Shown here: positions 28,242 to 36,651 of the stretch, in pieces
Layout of the letters: each line of letters opens with the position of its first letter
Position numbering within the stretch: position 1 is the first letter of the stretch
Origin: Okeania sp. KiyG1
GTDB lineage: Bacteria; Cyanobacteriota; Cyanobacteriia; Cyanobacteriales; Microcoleaceae
NCBI RefSeq assembly: GCF_014132355.1
Contig: NZ_BLZO01000198.1
Coordinates: 1 to 64,000 of the forward strand
Reading direction: 5' to 3'
DNA: 64,000 bases
Notes under the pieces: model-generated
The model's input: the letters and a program-made list of their open reading frames with translations, nothing else
Told to the model about the DNA's origin: nothing
Databases searched by the model: none
Position numbers and translations under genes: made by a program

Positions 28242-28355
28242 ATAGTGTCCATTTTTTTTGAAGTTATCAAGCTCCTGTTGGAAGGTGAGGTGTGTAGTGG
28301 GGTGTCTAGTGGCTACTGTAAGCCTCACTACACAGTAACTGTTTCTGGTATTAGC
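28242..28355. repeat. 114-bp direct repeat with 12-bp iterons, copy 2
   Basis: It begins ATAGTGTCCATTTTTTTTGA and carries AGGTGTGTAGTG and GGGTGTCTAGTG, ending GGTATTAGC followed by GATCGC. Substitutions relative to copy 1 are scattered, so the duplication is not recent. Short minus-strand frames across both copies look like by-products. Confidence 0.85.
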
Positions 28356-28434
28356 GATCGCTCCTACTCAGTTTCTAACTTAGTGAGATAGTCTTGTCCC
28401 TCTCTTCTGGTAAGTTTTTTAGACTATATATTTA

Positions 28435-28575
28435 ATGTCCGTTTTTTGTGAGAATATTTGGCACGGAATTGTCCTTGATGATTATCCTTCACATAAAATC
28501 AAAAGGGATGGCCTTTCTCGATTGGCAGCTAAACTATACTATTTCTTCTTATTGATTTGGGTATGTCCTAGCTAG
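28435..28575 (+). CDS. Possible 46-residue small protein
   Basis: The ATG-started frame MSVFCENIWHGIVLDDYPSH continues with KIKRDGLSRLAAKLYYFFLL and IWVCPS. It has a hydrophobic C-terminal half. No ribosome-binding site is obvious and I recognise no family. It is listed because it is the only plausible frame in the gap between the iteron repeats and 29240; it may be spurious. Confidence 0.2.
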   Translation: MSVFCENIWHGIVLDDYPSHKIKRDGLSRLAAKLYYFFLLIWVCPS

Positions 28576-29239
28576 TTCTTAGAGCGTATTTTAATAAGCT
28601 GCAAGATTAATTAAATTTTTTGATAAAAGAGTAAGGGTTAACCCTTTATAGGTAAAACCACATCATACTTCCACAGCCTATACATGATTGTGTTGACTGA
28701 TTGAATTTGCCAAGGCTTTAAAGTAATTTATGAGTTACTACCACTTTGATTTTAAATTGTCAAATCTGTATCAAATGGCCTGTTTCTCAAGCAAAGGTTC
28801 TGTATTGAGTGTGAGCTTTGAGGGGCAACAACTAGGTCAACTATATTGAATAAGCGATCGCTTATACTTATGAGATGCTACACAAGTCTGAGAAGTAAAA
28901 TTACTTCCACTCAGGACTTCCACTACCATTTCCCAGTAATTTTCAGCTAGTTAATTTTGGAAGTTGGTAAAAGTGGAAGTAGGGAAGTTTTTCAACTTTT
29001 TGTGATGGAAGATGTGTTACATCTAAAACGTCAAGTTTATCTGATATTGCATTAAGCTTTTTGTGGCCTACCTTAAATATCAAATCTGGTCAACAGACTT
29101 GACACCCGATCGCCAACCTGTTAGATTAGCTACATCAACGAAAAAGGCTTTTAAAAAAAGCGGACTAATCAGGTGCTGGAAACACCCAATTAGCCCTAGC
29201 CCCAAAAGTTGACGATACCAACTCAAGAGGATAATAGAG
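28576..29239. other. Non-coding gap within the integrated element
   Basis: I see no gene. Features are GATCGCTTATACTTATGAG, a GTGCTGGAAACACC hairpin near 29171, and TTGACACCCGATCGCC at about 29098, which may be part of a promoter for the gene at 29240. It could hold a replication origin. Confidence 0.4.
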
Positions 29240-29779
29240 ATGCTATCTCACAATAATTCTGCGCGTCAAGGTAAAAGACGTGCTAAACGGCTTTTGGTTA
29301 AAGAAGCTCGTGCCAAAGCACCAGAATTTAAGCGCTATAGAAAATTTCAGCGTAACTTATCTTTACCTGATGGGTTCCCATCACCACGTTTCAAATTTGG
29401 GGACTTCGTTAGGACAAATGAAGGAGATGAGGGACAAGTAGTAGGAATGAGTTTATACCGACGTGGCTTGGATGAATATTGGTGGAACTATGAGCTGGAC
29501 CTTTGCATTGAGTCTCCCAACTTCCAGCTTTACCAATGTGAAGAAATAGTCAGTCGAGAATTCTCATATCCTGGGTGGGATAGTCCTGCCTGCAACAATT
29601 GGCATGAATGGCAGCTTACCTTGGTGAAAAGATGTAGTAATCGTATTTGTTTAACAAATCAATTGTTTGATGAAATGTTTAGAAAATGTGTTGATATTCA
29701 GCAAGCTAAACACAACGCAAATTGTAATCATCAGTTGTTTTATGCAGCTTCTCAGCTTTCTGTGAAATCCTGGAAGTAA
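29240..29779 (+). CDS. Unknown protein of the integrated element
   Basis: This 179-residue protein starts with ATG after AAGAGGATAATAGAG, a good ribosome-binding site. The first 50 residues are strongly basic (RQGKRRAKRLLVKEARAKAP, FKRYRKFQRN). Next comes a segment with SH3-like character, PRFKFGDFVRTNEGDEGQVV followed by YWWNYELDL, then a Cys/Trp-containing region (YPGWDSPACNNWHEWQLTLV, KRCSNRICLTN). Basic charge and position suggest nucleic-acid binding, but I know no family for it. A strong terminator follows 20 bp after the stop, so it is probably a single transcription unit. Confidence 0.65.
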   Translation: MLSHNNSARQGKRRAKRLLVKEARAKAPEFKRYRKFQRNLSLPDGFPSPRFKFGDFVRTNEGDEGQVVGMSLYRRGLDEYWWNYELDLCIESPNFQLYQCEEIVSREFSYPGWDSPACNNWHEWQLTLVKRCSNRICLTNQLFDEMFRKCVDIQQAKHNANCNHQLFYAASQLSVKSWK

Positions 29780-29799
29780 TTTTAGATTAGTTTTTGATA

Positions 29800-29829
29800 C
29801 GTCAACTTTAATTAGTTGACGTTTTTTTT
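29800..29829 (+). terminator. Rho-independent terminator
   Basis: The stem CGTCAACT / AGTTGACG with loop TTAATT is followed by eight Ts. It closes the 29240-29779 gene and separates it from the recombinase at 29856. Confidence 0.9.
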
Positions 29830-29855
29830 GTACTATTACATGAGAGAAAGAAGGA

Positions 29856-30890
29856 ATGTCTTTTAAATCATACAAAGAGATATTTTTAGAGATAGAGGAA
29901 CAATATTTCAACGGAGTTCATAAGAACAGTAAGCGCAGGCGAAGCCGTAACAATATAAGTGATAATAATTCTTATAATCGCACTAATAAAGTCTATTTTG
30001 ATAAGATTTTAAATCAAAATGAGTGTCCAACATTAGACTCGTTAAAAAGTGCTTTATATAGCTGGACTCCTGGCACAAAATCGTTCAAGAATGCCTATTA
30101 CATTTATAAAAAGATAGCTTCAAAAGCTACCAACAGTCAAGAATTAATCAGGCTTTTTGATGGCATTGACACTATTCAAACTATATTTCAAGAGAAACAA
30201 AGCATTTCTTGGAATGAGTTTTACAATTGGCACAATAAATGCAGTCAAGACTGTCAAGAATGTGATGAACCGTGGTTATGGGTATGTGCTATGTGTGTTA
30301 CTTATGGGTTAAGACCTTCTGAAATTGCAGCAGCACAAAATCTTTTTAAATCTTGGTCTCGGCGCAATACTACTATCAAAGCTATCAACAATCCTAGCAA
30401 CAAAGATATGTTATTGGTAGTTGGAGAATTTACATATTTTGGTACATCTACTAAAACAGGGGCAAGAATCGCTCGTCCTTTAATACTTAACCAAAATATT
30501 TGGGATGAATTAAGGTTAAAACAGCCAAAATTACCAGTAATAAATAGCAATTCAACTAATTCTAAAACACTTGTAAATTTATTCTCTGGCCGATTTAGGA
30601 AGGCGCTGATAAGAATGAATTGTCCCATAACTCAACCTTATGCTTTTCGACATTTGGCTAATCAATTGGGTGAAAAGTATGGTGTACCTCAAGAGATAAG
30701 GGCTAGGTCATTGGGACATTCTGTGGCCGTTAATGATAGTGTTTATAAATCTCGGTCAAATCTAGAGACGGAGGTTGATTTACTACTAAACTTTTCAAAA
30801 TCATATTCAAATGGACAAGAGTTTAGTCCATTTGATTTTGATATGGCTGTGGAGAAAATTAAAAGTATTAAAGCTATTTTGGAAGCTTGA
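29856..30890 (+). CDS. Second tyrosine-recombinase-like protein
   Basis: The 344-residue product has a catalytic fold: VTYGLRPSEIAAA (Arg I), FGTSTKTGARIARPL (Lys), QPYAFRHLANQLG (Arg II, with Tyr in place of His), RARSLGHSVAV (His III) and a tyrosine in SVYKSRSN. The N-terminal part is basic (SKRRRSRNNISD). It differs strongly from the integrase at 24587 and may act in resolution, excision or partition rather than tRNA integration. Like that integrase it has Y-x-x-R in box II. Its start (ATG) follows GAGAGAAAGAAGGA. Confidence 0.75.
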   Translation: MSFKSYKEIFLEIEEQYFNGVHKNSKRRRSRNNISDNNSYNRTNKVYFDKILNQNECPTLDSLKSALYSWTPGTKSFKNAYYIYKKIASKATNSQELIRLFDGIDTIQTIFQEKQSISWNEFYNWHNKCSQDCQECDEPWLWVCAMCVTYGLRPSEIAAAQNLFKSWSRRNTTIKAINNPSNKDMLLVVGEFTYFGTSTKTGARIARPLILNQNIWDELRLKQPKLPVINSNSTNSKTLVNLFSGRFRKALIRMNCPITQPYAFRHLANQLGEKYGVPQEIRARSLGHSVAVNDSVYKSRSNLETEVDLLLNFSKSYSNGQEFSPFDFDMAVEKIKSIKAILEA

Positions 30891-31464
30891 CATAGTTACC
30901 ATTTGCTGCTTTTGAGGGGGATGCTGATCAAACTTGTCAATGTCAAGATTTTATCAGGGGTAAATTTCAAACTCCACACGTTTAACCCTTGTACACTGAC
31001 TTGTACACTGACAAGTCTTCTTAAAATCCAGAAGCTTTATAGCGACTAGATTGCACCTGTCTAGTATGTCTATACTACAGCTTACTGCTGACAATTAGAT
31101 GCTTTCACTCTTAAAAATCAGTTAATATCAGCGATGTAATCCTGTTAAGATTCAACGCAATGGTAGTAAGATACTTTTCCTAACGGTAGCAAGGTTCTAA
31201 TTTAATTATCAAAAAAAATTTGCTTCCTTGGTGCGATTAGAGTTATGATTACAGTGTGTACCCAAAAAAAATGCTCGGCTACCAACCGAGCGTTAGAAAA
31301 TTCCAATTTAAAAACCCAATAAACAAAATATTGCCTATTGAGGTTCAATATTTATATCTTCTCATTTATAGTAGGAAAACGCAACATTGTAGTGTAATGT
31401 CTGAAGTAATTATTTAGAGAGAAGTTTAACGGTTTATTGGGTTCATAGCTCAAAGATAAAAACT
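30891..31464. other. Region upstream of the replication gene; possible control region
   Basis: No gene is seen. A tandem CTTGTACACTGA pair lies at 30988-31011. A GCTCGG/CCGAGC hairpin lies at about 31273. A long-range inverted repeat, ACCCAATAAAC at about 31313 and GTTTATTGGGT at about 31431, brackets 110 bp just before the CyRepA1 start. Together these suit operators or an origin; activity is inference. Confidence 0.45.
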
Positions 31465-34400
31465 ATGAACCACTACGATTTAGAAGATGGAAACTATAAT
31501 AATACATCCTCTCATAATTATAACACTAATAGTAATTCTCACCATAATCAGGACAATAATGGTACAAGTCCCCAAAACTATCTAGAAGATAGTGGGCTGA
31601 ATATTTCCCCCTACCATCGACAAGAATTTCACAAAAGTTTTGTCGATGATGAATTAATAAATCTCAACGTCCGCTCTATTGAAGGGTTTGAAGCGCAACA
31701 GCTTTACTTTAGCTATTGGGACGGCGATCGCCTTAACAACGGCGCTCCTGCTGGTAGATTATTGGAAAAAACAAACCATCTTTTGCATGGTTGTTGGTAT
31801 ATTTTTATAGTCACAGAATTAGGTTTAGTCCCACACTTCAAACCAGACAAGCCTAGAATAACTGACGACAGAAAGATTAAATATGAACAGATAAAAGGTT
31901 CAAGAAATGGTATTTTTCTGCCTAAGATAACTTATGGTCATGTAAAGTTGATTGCTGAAAGATTTAAAGTTAAAAACTATCCCCAAGGTGAGCTAAATGC
32001 TTACTGTGAGAAAGCTTGGAACTGGATAGCTGCTAACAAAAAAATCACGATTGCAATTACTGAAGGCTGGAAGAAAACAATGGCTTTAATGTCTGTTGGA
32101 ATTCCAGCTATCGGACTCTCTGGAGTCTGGAACTTCAATAACTCCAGTAATGATAAAACATTAATCCCTACTTTCTATAAGTTCAAGGGTCATAATTTCT
32201 GTTTTTATTATGATAATGACAGTAAACCTAAAACTATTAAGCATGTAAATACTGCAATCATAAGGTTATCAACTGCTCTTCTAAAAGAAAGAATAGCAAA
32301 AGCAACTTATAGATGTCATTGGTCATCGACATCATCCAAAGGGATTGATGATTATTTATATGACCATGATGGTGATGAACAACATCTACTATATGAACCT
32401 ATAACCTATGGCGAGAAGTCCGAGAAAATTGCTTCTGACTTGGTTGTGAATGTTCAATATTTGACCAACGAAAATCTAGAAGCAATCCCAGAAGTAAAAA
32501 AGGTGATAGCAGAAAACAGAATCATCCTTATGAAATCAGCAAAAGGGTGTGGCAAAACAGAAGTGATAGCAGATTATATTTATGAATGTCAGCAGTCTGG
32601 AACTAAAACGCTAGCACCAATTCATAGAGTGCAACTTATGACTGAACTTTCTGGGCGCTTTGGAATTGCGAACGCTAATAACTATATGAAATCACTAGAT
32701 AAAGTATTTGGATTAGCAGTTTGTACCGATTCCATGCACGCAAACAGCAAGACTAAATTCAATCCTGATCATTTCAATGATAGCATTGTCGTAATAGATG
32801 AAATTGAGCAGGTACTTTGGCACACTGCAACAGCAAAAACGGAAGTAAGAAAACATCGTCCTGAAGTAATCAATAATGTCATCAAACTAATACAAAATGC
32901 TGGAAAATTTATTGGTAGTGATGCCGACCTTTCAGCAGCGACAGTAGACTTGATAACTGAAATCACAGGTCAAAAACCTTTCGTCATTGAAAATAAATAC
33001 AAGCAAAAAGACGGGCACTGCATGATATATACTCAAGGCAGCCCATACAAAATTCTTGAGGATTTCTTAAAAGAAGCAGACAAAGGTAAAAACTTAATGC
33101 TTTTTGTAACAGGTCAGAAAGCATCTTCATTATTTAGTTCTATTAATATGGAGACAATGCTTAAAGCACGATATCCAGATGAGAAGATAATGAGAGTTGA
33201 TGCAGAAACTGTTGCCGACCCTGAACGACCTGAGTACGAGTTTTTTAAAGATTTTGATGGTAATGTAGATAAACATAAACCAAGTATTTTAATTTGTACT
33301 CCTGTTATGGAGACGGGGATAAATGCAAAAACAAAACACTTTGATAGCTTCTGGGGACTTAATTGGGGAAATTTAACTGTTGACTCTTTCTCTCAAGCAG
33401 CGGGTAGGATTAGAGAGAAGATACCAAGATATATATGGAGTTCAAATCGACCATTAAATGTTGCAGGGAATGGTTCATGTTTTGCTTCACAACTAATTGC
33501 AAGTGCCAAGCAACAGCATGAACTAAATAAAGCTGTTATCAGCTATAAAACCAATCGTGGTGCTGACGACTTTGAAGTGTTTTCAAATGATAGCATTTTA
33601 AGATATTGGGCAAAGAAAGGCGCGATAATAAATGCGCAAGGAAAAGTGTTAAGGGAATCAGTGATAGCAAAATTTGCTAGCGACTATGAACATCTCAGTA
33701 TCAACGATGAAGTGGTAGCAAAAAATGTAAAGATGGAAATATCTAGCTTACTAAAGACTACTAGAGAAGCTAATATGAACGAATTTTACTCTGATGTTAT
33801 TGCTGCCGAATATGTAGGTGATATCACTTTTGATAAGTTGAGCAGTCAGAAAGAAAAGAACTATCAACAAAGATGCTGTGAAAGAAAAAATAAAACTATT
33901 AGAAAACTGTCTCCAGTGTCAAGAAAATCTGAACTATCTCCAGAAATTTTAGAGGCTGAAGACCGTGGAGACTTTTATCATATAATGCTTCACTGGCTAT
34001 TGATTCAAGGATTAGAAATTGCTAGCAATATAGATGCTGAAAGACATCAGAAAGGTGAGTTTATTTTAGACAGCAATAGCAAGGTATCTTCTTCAAAGAT
34101 TTTTTACTTTGAACAATTTGGCATTCAAGAAATAATAAATAACCCAGATAATGAATATTCTAATAGTCACCCATTAATCAAAAAAGTAGGGGCAAATATT
34201 AGAGCTGGTTTTAACCATCTTAGAGAATTAAAAGTTAGTATTCGTGACTTATGGAGCTTGGGTGGGCTAATTTTTGAATCAACTGATTGGGTATTAGTTA
34301 AATGGTGCTTGAGGCTTTTGGGTTTTGATATGAGACAAAGTCGCCGGACTGGTAAAAAACGATACTACTACCTAGTAGATAAAAGCAAGTGCCCCAGAGA

Positions 34401-34674
34401 AAAAATTACAAAATATTGGGATGAATATATTCCAGCTCCCAGAGAAGTCCAACAACTCAAACTACCAGATATAGAAGTAGGTGATTTGGTCGGAGCCAAA
34501 ATCAACGATCGCTTTTTTGATATGTGCCAAGTCCTGGAAAAGATAGGGGACAAATTAAAAGTTTGTTGGGGTCTAGTAGATAAAAAAATTTTTGAACTTG
34601 GCCAAGACGTTGTTTGTAAGCTTTGGAAAAGGGGGCCAGACGGGGTGTATCCCGCATGGTCTCTCAACTCGTGA
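31465..34674 (+). CDS. CyRepA1-type plasmid replication protein (DUF3854 + SF2 helicase)
   Basis: This 1069-residue protein has the layout of cyanobacterial CyRepA1 plasmid initiators. After an Asn/His-rich, disordered N-terminus (1-55), residues about 75-300 match the DUF3854 Toprim-like region: YFSYWDGDRLNNGAPAGR, IAITEGWKKTMALMSVGIPA with E200, FYYDNDSKP with D250. A helicase part follows with Walker A ILMKSAKGCGKTEVIAD (about 354-370), Walker B IVVIDEIEQVLW (D445, E446), ILICTPVMETGIN and SQAAGRIREKIPRYI (motifs V and VI). The C-terminal about 100 residues have an SH3-like WGLVDKKIFELGQDVV segment. It probably melts or primes an origin. It is the main evidence that the 24.3-35.1 kb insert was a plasmid. 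Confidence 0.85.
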   Translation: MNHYDLEDGNYNNTSSHNYNTNSNSHHNQDNNGTSPQNYLEDSGLNISPYHRQEFHKSFVDDELINLNVRSIEGFEAQQLYFSYWDGDRLNNGAPAGRLLEKTNHLLHGCWYIFIVTELGLVPHFKPDKPRITDDRKIKYEQIKGSRNGIFLPKITYGHVKLIAERFKVKNYPQGELNAYCEKAWNWIAANKKITIAITEGWKKTMALMSVGIPAIGLSGVWNFNNSSNDKTLIPTFYKFKGHNFCFYYDNDSKPKTIKHVNTAIIRLSTALLKERIAKATYRCHWSSTSSKGIDDYLYDHDGDEQHLLYEPITYGEKSEKIASDLVVNVQYLTNENLEAIPEVKKVIAENRIILMKSAKGCGKTEVIADYIYECQQSGTKTLAPIHRVQLMTELSGRFGIANANNYMKSLDKVFGLAVCTDSMHANSKTKFNPDHFNDSIVVIDEIEQVLWHTATAKTEVRKHRPEVINNVIKLIQNAGKFIGSDADLSAATVDLITEITGQKPFVIENKYKQKDGHCMIYTQGSPYKILEDFLKEADKGKNLMLFVTGQKASSLFSSINMETMLKARYPDEKIMRVDAETVADPERPEYEFFKDFDGNVDKHKPSILICTPVMETGINAKTKHFDSFWGLNWGNLTVDSFSQAAGRIREKIPRYIWSSNRPLNVAGNGSCFASQLIASAKQQHELNKAVISYKTNRGADDFEVFSNDSILRYWAKKGAIINAQGKVLRESVIAKFASDYEHLSINDEVVAKNVKMEISSLLKTTREANMNEFYSDVIAAEYVGDITFDKLSSQKEKNYQQRCCERKNKTIRKLSPVSRKSELSPEILEAEDRGDFYHIMLHWLLIQGLEIASNIDAERHQKGEFILDSNSKVSSSKIFYFEQFGIQEIINNPDNEYSNSHPLIKKVGANIRAGFNHLRELKVSIRDLWSLGGLIFESTDWVLVKWCLRLLGFDMRQSRRTGKKRYYYLVDKSKCPREKITKYWDEYIPAPREVQQLKLPDIEVGDLVGAKINDRFFDMCQVLEKIGDKLKVCWGLVDKKIFELGQDVVCKLWKRGPDGVYPAWSLNS

Positions 34675-34895
34675 TTTTGGCTTTCAGAATAAACTTGTGT
34701 TTTTTTTGTTGACTATACATTCAATATAAATCTCTGTAACTCTTTATTAGTAATAGTTTTAGACATTTATACATTTTCCAGTTGAAAGTTGTACATTTTT
34801 CAAGCTTCAACTACTTTCAGTTTTTATGGAGATTATCCTAAAATCCTGGCCTTAGTGTGACTAAATTTATGTTTATATCTAACTTGTAATTAGTC

Positions 34896-35075
34896 ACATT
34901 TTTGATTGTCCAGATTCATACTCAATTCATACTCAATTCATACTCATTTCTATATAGATTTTTGTCCATTTTTCGTCCATTTGCTATCTAAAAGAAGGCT
35001 GAAAGCTCGGAAACTCGTTATCTTTCTAGTAAGCGGGTAGGGGGAATCGAACCCCCATCATTAGCTTGGAAGGCT
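34896..35075. repeat. Right attachment-site repeat (attR)
   Basis: This matches 24289-24458: ATTGTCCAG, three tandem ATTCATACTCA units (34914-34946) where the left copy has GATACGCTTTTT units, CCATTTTTCGTCCATTTGC, GAAGGCTGAAAGCTCGG, then the tRNA-Gly 3' half. Beyond 35075 the tRNA continues intact, so the functional gene is restored at this end. Confidence 0.9.
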
Positions 35076-35102
35076 AAGGTTTTACCACTAAACTATACCC
35101 GC
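35032..35102 (-). tRNA. tRNA-Gly(UCC)
   Basis: The 71-nt cloverleaf has acceptor GCGGGTA/TACCCGC, D-arm TAGTTTAGTGGTAAAAC, anticodon loop CTTCCAA (anticodon UCC) on stem TTAGC/GCTAA, and T-arm GGGGGTTCGATTCCCCC. No CCA is encoded. It is the integration target of the adjacent element; its 3' 43 nt are duplicated at 24416-24458. Confidence 0.97.
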
Positions 35103-35206
35103 ACTTATTTAATAATAATAACACACTTTTCTAGAATTGCAACAAGTTCAGTAGAAAAAATTTTTAGATCGTATTTACTGCCATTTAAGCCTTAAATTAT
35201 AGAGCC

Positions 35207-36640
35207 TCGAGTGACATACTCCCACACTAAGCTTGCGCTATAGTGTGGGCTTCTCGTTTCGCAGTCCTGCCATTGCATGGGACAAGCGCGTGCTTTAAGG
35301 ACGTCTGGGCCCTGCCGCCCTATTTTTGATATTTATTGCTGCATTCACATCGCGGTCAATAACAACGCGGCAATGGGGACAAGAATGGATTCTTGTTGAT
35401 AATTCTTTAGGGACTTTTTCACCACAATTTGAGCAATTTTGGCTGGTATTTTTGGGGTTCACTGCTATAGTTTTCACCTCCAGCATTTTCAGCTTTGACA
35501 GTTAAAATAGTTAGGAATTGTCCCCATCCAGCATCGTTAATCGACTTACTCAATCTGGTTTTTGCCAGCCCTTTAATATTTAAATTTGCCTTCGGCGCGC
35601 CGCTCCGCGTCTACGTGGGCAATAACATCGGCCTTTGATCATAATTCATTAGCTGTTTTAAAATGAAAGTCTTTACGCTGATCAGCAACTTTTTTATGCT
35701 GTTTAGCTACAGCAATGACCGCTTTTAACCATCTTTTGCTGCCTTTTTTCTTACGGGATAAACGTTTTTGTAGAGTCTTTAACCGATCCGCGAGATGAGC
35801 GATAATATTGAGGAATTGGAACCGATTCTCCTTCACTTGTTACCAAAAAGTCTTTCAATCCCATATCAATTCCCAAAGTATTTTCTGATGTTGGTTCGAC
35901 ATCAGAATTAAAATTAGGAACCGATTTATCTTCTAAGGATAGCGTGACATAATAGCCGTCAGCTTTACGACTAATAGTGACGGTTTTAATGTTAAAACCC
36001 TCTGGCAATGGTCGATGTTGAATTAACTTTACTTTACCTATTTTGGGTAAGTTAATCCTATTTATCTCAATGCAATCTTGCTTGATTTGAGCATAAGTAA
36101 AGCTATGGTAACGACCTTTTCCTTTAAACCTTGGTTTGCCTAATTTTTGGCCGTTTTTATCGATCTTAAACCATCTATCAAATGCAAGTTTTACTCGTTT
36201 AATACAATCTTGCAATACTTGAGAATGAATTAATCTGTATTCAGGAAACTTGTCTTTGGTATTGACCAAATCTTTTTTTTGAGAATAATAATCCGGGTTA
36301 TCTCTGAGTTGAGGAATTGGTATTATGAAAGGACTTGCATTAACCGGACAGCGATTTTCTTCCCACCATGAAAATCTCTCCCCCAGTCGATAATTGTACT
36401 GTCTGCGTAACAAATCTAGCCACAATAGAATTGTGGCTATCTGATCTTTGTTGGGTCTTAATTTATATTGATACGCAGTCCGCATATTGCCCAAGTTTTG
36501 TGCTGAATTTTTATAATAACAGAAACTTTTTCATTATTATGTAAAACTCCAAAATCTTATTGTAAATTAATTGGACATCGAGTCCAATTAATTTACCGCC
36601 GATTCATCTCACGCTCCTCTTAAAAATTATGGCGTGAGGC
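35207..36640 (-). mobile_element. IS200/IS605-type element (tnpB only)
   Basis: The 3' end is GACATACTCCCACACTAAGC with a CCACACTA...TAGTGTGG hairpin; the 5' side has a hairpin CTCACGC ... GCGTGAG at 36608-36638. It lies between the tRNA-Gly gene and the end of the cyclase gene, 14 bp beyond the latter's stop codon. Limits are approximate. Confidence 0.65.
35295..36494 (-). pseudogene. tnpB pseudogene C
   Basis: The N-terminus YQYKLRPNKDQIATILLWLD to Ruv[19 protein letters not shown] is in one frame (36494-35751). The helical middle ([19 protein letters not shown]) is in another (35836-35639). The zinc ribbon C-S-N-C...C-P-H-C and RuvC-III DRDVNAAINI are in a third (35486-35295). Between the last two, a 28-bp GC-rich block (35588-35615, core CGGCGCGCCG) interrupts the RuvC-II neighbourhood. 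Not functional as written. Confidence 0.8.
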
Positions 36641-36651
36641 TTCTCGGCGGT

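Larger units (their letters stand above)
24289..35075. mobile_element. Plasmid-like element integrated at tRNA-Gly(UCC)
   Basis: About 10.6 kb lie between direct repeats of 170-180 bp that include the 3' half of tRNA-Gly. The first gene inside the left border is a tyrosine integrase. The cargo includes an IS605-type insertion, a ribbon-helix-helix protein, duplicated iteron-like repeats, an unknown 179-residue protein, a second tyrosine-recombinase-like protein and a 1069-residue CyRepA1-type replication protein. This is the layout of an integrative plasmid or phage-plasmid remnant. No capsid or conjugation genes are seen, so self-transfer is not supported. Confidence 0.85.

Noticed and set aside
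27857-28328. Minus-strand frames sharing TRHPTxHLTFQ
   Set aside because: The shared peptide is a by-product of the 114-bp direct repeat; no start sites or codon structure support genes.
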